Of a stretch of DNA of 64,000 nt, positions 59,915 through 64,000 are shown one piece after another. The stretch comes from Pholis gunnellus (lineage: Eukaryota; Chordata; Actinopteri; Perciformes; Pholidae). Made by a program: the position numbers and the translations under genes. The stretch is taken from assembly GCA_910591455.2 (NCBI GenBank), contig OU342807.1:14810594-14874593 (forward strand), given 5' to 3'. The notes under the pieces were generated by a model, which worked only from the letters and a program-made list of their open reading frames with translations, ran no database searches and was not told the DNA's origin. How positions within the stretch are numbered: the first letter of the stretch is position 1; each line of letters opens with the position of its first letter.

Positions 59915-61580
59915 GGTACATGTTAGATCATGTCCGGCCCATGCTCTTGCCTTTTTCTTTTTGCCCTCCATTGCTCCGGCTAACACAGCTGGCTGCCTCA
60001 TATCAATTAAGAAGTGCTCTGCAGCTCTATTCCTTTGCGGAGTGTCACAGTGCAGTGAGCACTGTGTGTGTGTGTGTATACATCCACAGCTTTGCAAAGG
60101 AGTAAGTGTGTCTATCTGCTCAGCGTAGGAATGAATGTGTGTGTGTATAAGTGTTGGTGTGTGTGCCCTTCAGACGGCTCACGCTTCATTTGTCTGCTGA
60201 ATGAGACCAGAATCTCTCCCTATTCACTGGAGAATCCTGCTGAATTCTCTCCCTACCAGGGTACTGCTTCAGTAAGCACTCTTAATGGTAACCCAAATAT
60301 ATGTGTGGCATGCGTGCGCAAATGTGTGCACATCACACACACACATTCAAGTATTAAAGTAAATTTGTTCTAAAACTACAGTGCTGCGTTTCCGTGTGTG
60401 ATTTTGTGTACCTACAGCATGTGTGTACGTTCGTGCGGGGACTTTCTGAGCGTATGTTGGTAGAACTACATCAAAGAGAGTTTAAGGTCAAAAGGGCCCG
60501 AGAGAGGGAGATGAGAGGGCCTCTTCTCAGAAGAGAAAATACACTAATTTCACCTCTTGCTCTCTGTGTTTTTCCTCCAAGCCTCTAACTGTAATCGTTC
60601 ACACTCTCTAATTTCCTGCTCCTTCTCTTTCCTTTCTCATTACCCTCTTTTTGCCACTTTCTTTTGTACATACATGCACACTTGAACAGGTTTTGGTGCC
60701 AAACTTGCCCAGTGCGATCCCCCATATGAATGCATTAAGATCCTCTCTGGGGAAAACAAAGACAATTTGCTTCACTAGTGCCAGTTTTGATTTGCTAAAT
60801 ATCCACTTTCATTGCTCTCTATTCCTTGCTTGCATTGCTAAGAGTAGTCCGCAGCTTTCGCTGCGATGTTGTTGTGTTATTATGCCCAAATAGGACCCAT
60901 GCTGGTAGAATTGGCCCGAGTTCAGCACGAGGATAAATGACCGATAAGGCCTTATAATAAGCACACATAATGACCTGTGTGCGTATGCTATTTTGCCTGT
61001 TTGTATTTGCGAGTCTGTGTTGACTGTGTGCTTTTTTTATGTGTGCGCTCATCTGTGCGTCTGCATGCGCTTGATAATGATATCCATGAATTATGCATGT
61101 GGTGTGATGCTTTTCATTCAATTTCGGCTCTTATTTTCCCCCAAACAACATTACAGAGGCGGGTCTCTGGGCATTTGGCTGTAAATAAACTCGAACTAAT
61201 AGACTTCAACTCTGGGCAACACCCGTCTGCAAAGCACTCACCAGGGAGCGAGCTTAACAAACTGCCTCCAGGCACTGTTCTCAGGTCAGCTCTTGTGTAT
61301 TACTGTTGACTGTCGGGGGCACTGGTAAGGTTAAGACGGATCTGAAATCAGCACTCTTGGAGCGATTGTTCCACCGTTCTGGAGGGAAAAAAAAGAAATC
61401 AGCATTTGAGGTGATAAGCTAACAAAAGCTAGACTAGTTTTAATATTTACACGCATACATTAGCATGTTATATCAACAAAAGGTTTTTGTGCCGTGAGCT
61501 GAAATAGATAAATGAATCAAACTATTTAATTGTGTGTGTGGGGGATGATTGTGTCTTCTGGGTATCTGCTCAAACTTTTG

Positions 61581-61608
61581 AAAAAAAAAAAGGGGGGGGG
61601 GGGGGGGG
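61581..61608. repeat. A11-G17 homopolymer pair
   Basis: Eleven A directly followed by seventeen G. Length likely unreliable. Confidence 0.9.
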
Positions 61609-61821
61609 CATAAGCATATCCACAGGTGTTTGTCATGGGGTCCAGGCCCCGTGCTCTGCTCCCTGTGAAGTGCTGGTGAGGAGGTATGTTGCCATACATG
61701 ACTGCCCATATCTCCCTTGTCTATGATCTGTGACCTTGTCCTCCCTCATCACTTGTCGCTTGTGACTGCACTGTGGCTCAGAGCGCCCCCCCCCGCTCTC
61801 TCTCGCGCTCTTCTTGCCTAA

Positions 61822-61824
<3 letters not shown>

Positions 61825-61869
<45 letters not shown>
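61825..61869. repeat. (TC)22 microsatellite
   Basis: Perfect TC units over 45 bp. Confidence 0.95.
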
Positions 61870-61872
<3 letters not shown>

Positions 61873-62307
61873 CGTTGTGCTTCGTTGCTCATCAAGGGCC
61901 CCGAGCTCCCCCTTTCAGTGCCCGGGGGCTCCCTGCTCTGCACTTGTGACATTGGAGGTATGAGTACGTGGGCGTGCGCATGCATGTGTATGGTTGTGTT
62001 TTAGGCCACGTGAGGGGAGTCAGTCACAGGGTTTAGCAGACGACAGCCACCTACAGCGTTGCTTAAAGCCGTTGGAACTATGTTGTCTCTTGCCAAGATG
62101 TCACACAAGGTGCAATTTGCTCTCAGTAAAAACAATATTTGAATGTGTGTGACTGGAAGTGTAATGTTAAGATTACATGAACATAGATCCTTTGTGATTT
62201 AATAACGTTTTGCCATCCCACCTGCAAAACACGATTCTCAGATTTTAATTTAATTTTTCAAAACAATGTAAATGAAAATGAAAAAAATAATTTAAAGCTT
62301 TGAACTA

Positions 62308-62790
62308 AATGCTAACATTCATATTTTCACATGCTGGCAATAACAGTGCTATTGTTTAGAAATTATATTGTGTACCATGTACACCATGTTAGCATGCTGA
62401 CATTTGCTAATTAGCACTGAACACAAAGTTAAGCTGAGGCTAATGAGAGTGTCATTAGCTTTGCAGGTATTTGGTCATAAAGCTAAGTGTTCAACGACAT
62501 AAACGTTTGATCTGATGATGGCACAATATGAAAAGTTCAGGGTTCATCGGAATTATAACAGTTCTTCCATAGGGGGCAATTCATATCTGTGTCACATTTG
62601 ATTGCAATCAAATGGCAATTCGTCCAATAGTTGTCAAGAATATCTACTAAAAATAAAAATTCTGCCATACTGTGGCGCTGGAGGAGAGGTCACGGAATCA
62701 CCAAGGTCCGTGTGAGTCATGCTCTATATAGACAATGCACGTGTACAACATTTTTTGGCAATGCAACAGTTGTTGAGATGTGTCAGCAAC
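62308..62790 (+). repeat. Fish interspersed repeat (AGCATGCTAACATTTGC type), copy 2
   Basis: Has TGTTAGCATGCTGACATTTG, CTAATTAGCACTGAACACAA, GTCATTAGCTTTGCAGGTAT, TTTGGTCATAAAGC and GATCTGATGATGGCAC. Two later units follow, GGCAATTCGTCCAATAGTTG (62612) and GGCAATGCAACAGTTGTTGA (62757), with ACTGTGGCGCTGGAGGAGAG between them. It keeps the left and middle parts better than copy 1, which keeps the right end better. Confidence 0.7.
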
Positions 62791-63341
62791 CTATTGCACA
62801 TGCTGGTCCCATGGCTAAAAATGGGATAAATTCTGTGACATTTCTAGTGAAACTACTGACATCTGGCCTTCTTTTGTCCTTTTTTTTTTTTTTTTTAACC
62901 AGTCCTCATTACTGGCAGAATCTGAAAGCCATATTCACAGTATTCATAGCAGCATAATTACAGTGTCACATGCGCAGTGGCCATTTGTGAGCCTACTGTA
63001 CAAATACAACAAAGACCTCGGTTTCTACAACTAAGCCACAGTGATTCATGAATCATTCATCAGGGCTCACTGCTGCGTGTATATGCAGGCAGAGGAAGCT
63101 GTTGCCTTTTATGTAAAGGACATCACTTTGCCACTGGCGCTAGTGTCTCTACAATAGCAAATGTGTTTGTTTTTCTTCTGTTGAATTTAATCATGGATCA
63201 TGACACAATGCCATATTTATGTCTCAAACTGAGTACACTGTGTGTGCAGAGGAACAGTACTACCATGCAATGTGTATGTTTTTAGACTTTAAGTGTGTCT
63301 TTGTCTAAAGGAACTCTCAATTACCATGCTGGACTACTTAA

Positions 63342-63345
<4 letters not shown>
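62791..63345. other. Unassigned sequence
   Basis: T18 run at 62879-62896. Otherwise no recognised feature. Confidence 0.45.

Positions 63346-63374
<29 letters not shown>
63346..63374. repeat. (CA)14 microsatellite beside the LINE fragment
   Basis: Perfect AC/CA units over 29 bp. On the minus strand it follows the reverse-transcriptase reading frame and is translated as Cys-Val repeats. Confidence 0.95.
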
Positions 63375-63376
<2 letters not shown>

Positions 63377-63690
63377 TGTTGCTGTTAAGGTATGTTGATT
63401 GAGTAATGTCAATATGTACACTTGGCTTCCTGTTTGTTAGATATGATTTCATCCCTTTAATGGAATCATTGGGGAAATTAAAATAAGGTACTTTTGACAG
63501 GAGTACTTTCTGGTCCAATGTATCAAAAGCCATCTTTAAATCAAGAAGAACTGCACCTATTTCACCACCTGCATCTCATTTTGATTTAACATTTTCACAA
63601 AAATTTCAGTTGGCTGTTTCTCTGGTTGGTGTGAAATCCAAAATTGCGTTGCCGCTCCTGAATCAGATATTTCTGTTACTCTAAACATTG
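63375..63690 (-). pseudogene. LINE reverse-transcriptase fragment (L2/CR1-like)
   Basis: Minus-strand translation has GGEIGAVLLDLKMAFDTLD (63565-63515), the RT motif with the first catalytic Asp and the AFD signature, then QKVLLSKVPYFNFPNDSIK and SYLTNRKPSVHI in the same frame. Upstream, ENVKSK and a region like QFWISHQPE show that homology extends to about 63690 through a stop and a frame change. The FADD-type catalytic motif, endonuclease and 3' tail are absent. The fragment ends at or near the CA tract. The wording is that of fish L2/CR1-group LINEs; the exact clade is uncertain. Confidence 0.8.
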
Positions 63691-64000
63691 GTTTCATATT
63701 ATTGATTGGGGTAGTAATATTAAGTAGAATTTAGCCTAATTATTAAGTATATAAAGTAGTTACATTTAGCTCCACCTCTAATAGCTGCAGAACGCATTAA
63801 TGCATCAATACATACTGTATCAAATGATATTTAGGTTATTGGAGCAATATATTATTCTGAAATTGTCCATTCTCCTGTATACTTTTAGTTTTGATGCAAA
63901 CACTTTAGTACTTCTATTTAAGTAATATTTTGATTGCAAACACTTTTTACATGTATCTGTTGTATTTTTGCACTGTACTCTAGTAAATGATATATTATTT
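63691..64000. other. Unassigned AT-rich sequence at the window edge
   Basis: No motif recognised. 63895-63955 repeats GCAAACACTTT twice (63896, 63936), a short local duplication. Confidence 0.45.

Larger units (their letters stand above)
59915..62307. other. Non-coding sequence with simple repeats
   Basis: Several short GT/CA runs (60065-60078, 60335-60346). A11 then G17 at 61581-61608. (TC)n at 61825-61869. No gene or transposon motif was found. Confidence 0.45.

Overview
The window reads as non-coding chromosomal DNA of a ray-finned fish, most likely a percomorph teleost. The evidence is the very high density of CA/GT and CT/GA microsatellites, long G or C homopolymers, and several interspersed repeats I recognise as common in teleost genomes: Tc1-like, several hAT-like elements and MITEs, a DIRS/Ngaro-type gag fragment, an L2/CR1-type LINE, and repeats built of modules around a GGGGGCGCTA-like motif. 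I found no intact cellular protein-coding gene and no convincing tRNA, rRNA or CRISPR array. Nearly all long reading frames either read through simple repeats or lack a usable ATG. The window is best described as an intergenic or large-intron region with transposon fossils and some candidate regulatory DNA.

Layout. 1-3.7 kb is microsatellite-rich (CA, GT, a 60-bp TC tract, a G24 run). 3.7-11 kb is mostly unique AT-rich sequence with one 40-bp direct repeat about 2 kb apart (8967 and 10994). 11.7-12.3 kb is a CpG-richer stretch around a 70-bp AG tract and could be a promoter. 12.5-13.1 kb carries fish interspersed repeats. 17.4-18.1 kb is a hAT-like non-autonomous element. 22.2-22.5 kb (minus) is a broken DIRS-type gag fragment. 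23.9-24.1 kb is a MITE fragment. 28.2-29.1 kb is the dead C-terminal half of a hAT transposase with its 3' tail. 33.7-34.4 kb holds two more repeats. 37.7-37.9 kb is a fold-back repeat.

38.5-41.4 kb is the most structured object here: about 2.9 kb of two alternating, diverged modules bounded by GGGCCC-containing ends. 43.3-43.8 and 62.3-62.8 kb are two copies of another modular fish repeat. 44.4-45.4 and 46.4-47.2 kb are candidate MITEs, the second with clear terminal inverted repeats. 48.2-48.8 kb contains a same-strand cluster of TGATTA motifs and may be a regulatory element. 50.5-50.9 kb (minus) is a broken BED-zinc-finger hAT gene. 54.2-55.3 kb (minus) is an internally deleted hAT element with a broken BED finger and transposase N-terminus. 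56.7-57.5 kb is the 5' part of a Tc1-like transposon. 59.5-59.9 kb looks like a possible TATA-less first exon ending at a splice donor. 63.4-63.7 kb (minus) is a LINE reverse-transcriptase fragment abutting a CA microsatellite.

No genes work together as a pathway here. What the window records is repeated colonisation by DNA transposons and a few retroelements, followed by decay, with microsatellites growing inside or beside some of them. Family names rest on protein motifs and on recognition of common fish repeats, with no database search. Boundaries of MITEs and modular repeats are approximate, usually to within 10-50 bases.
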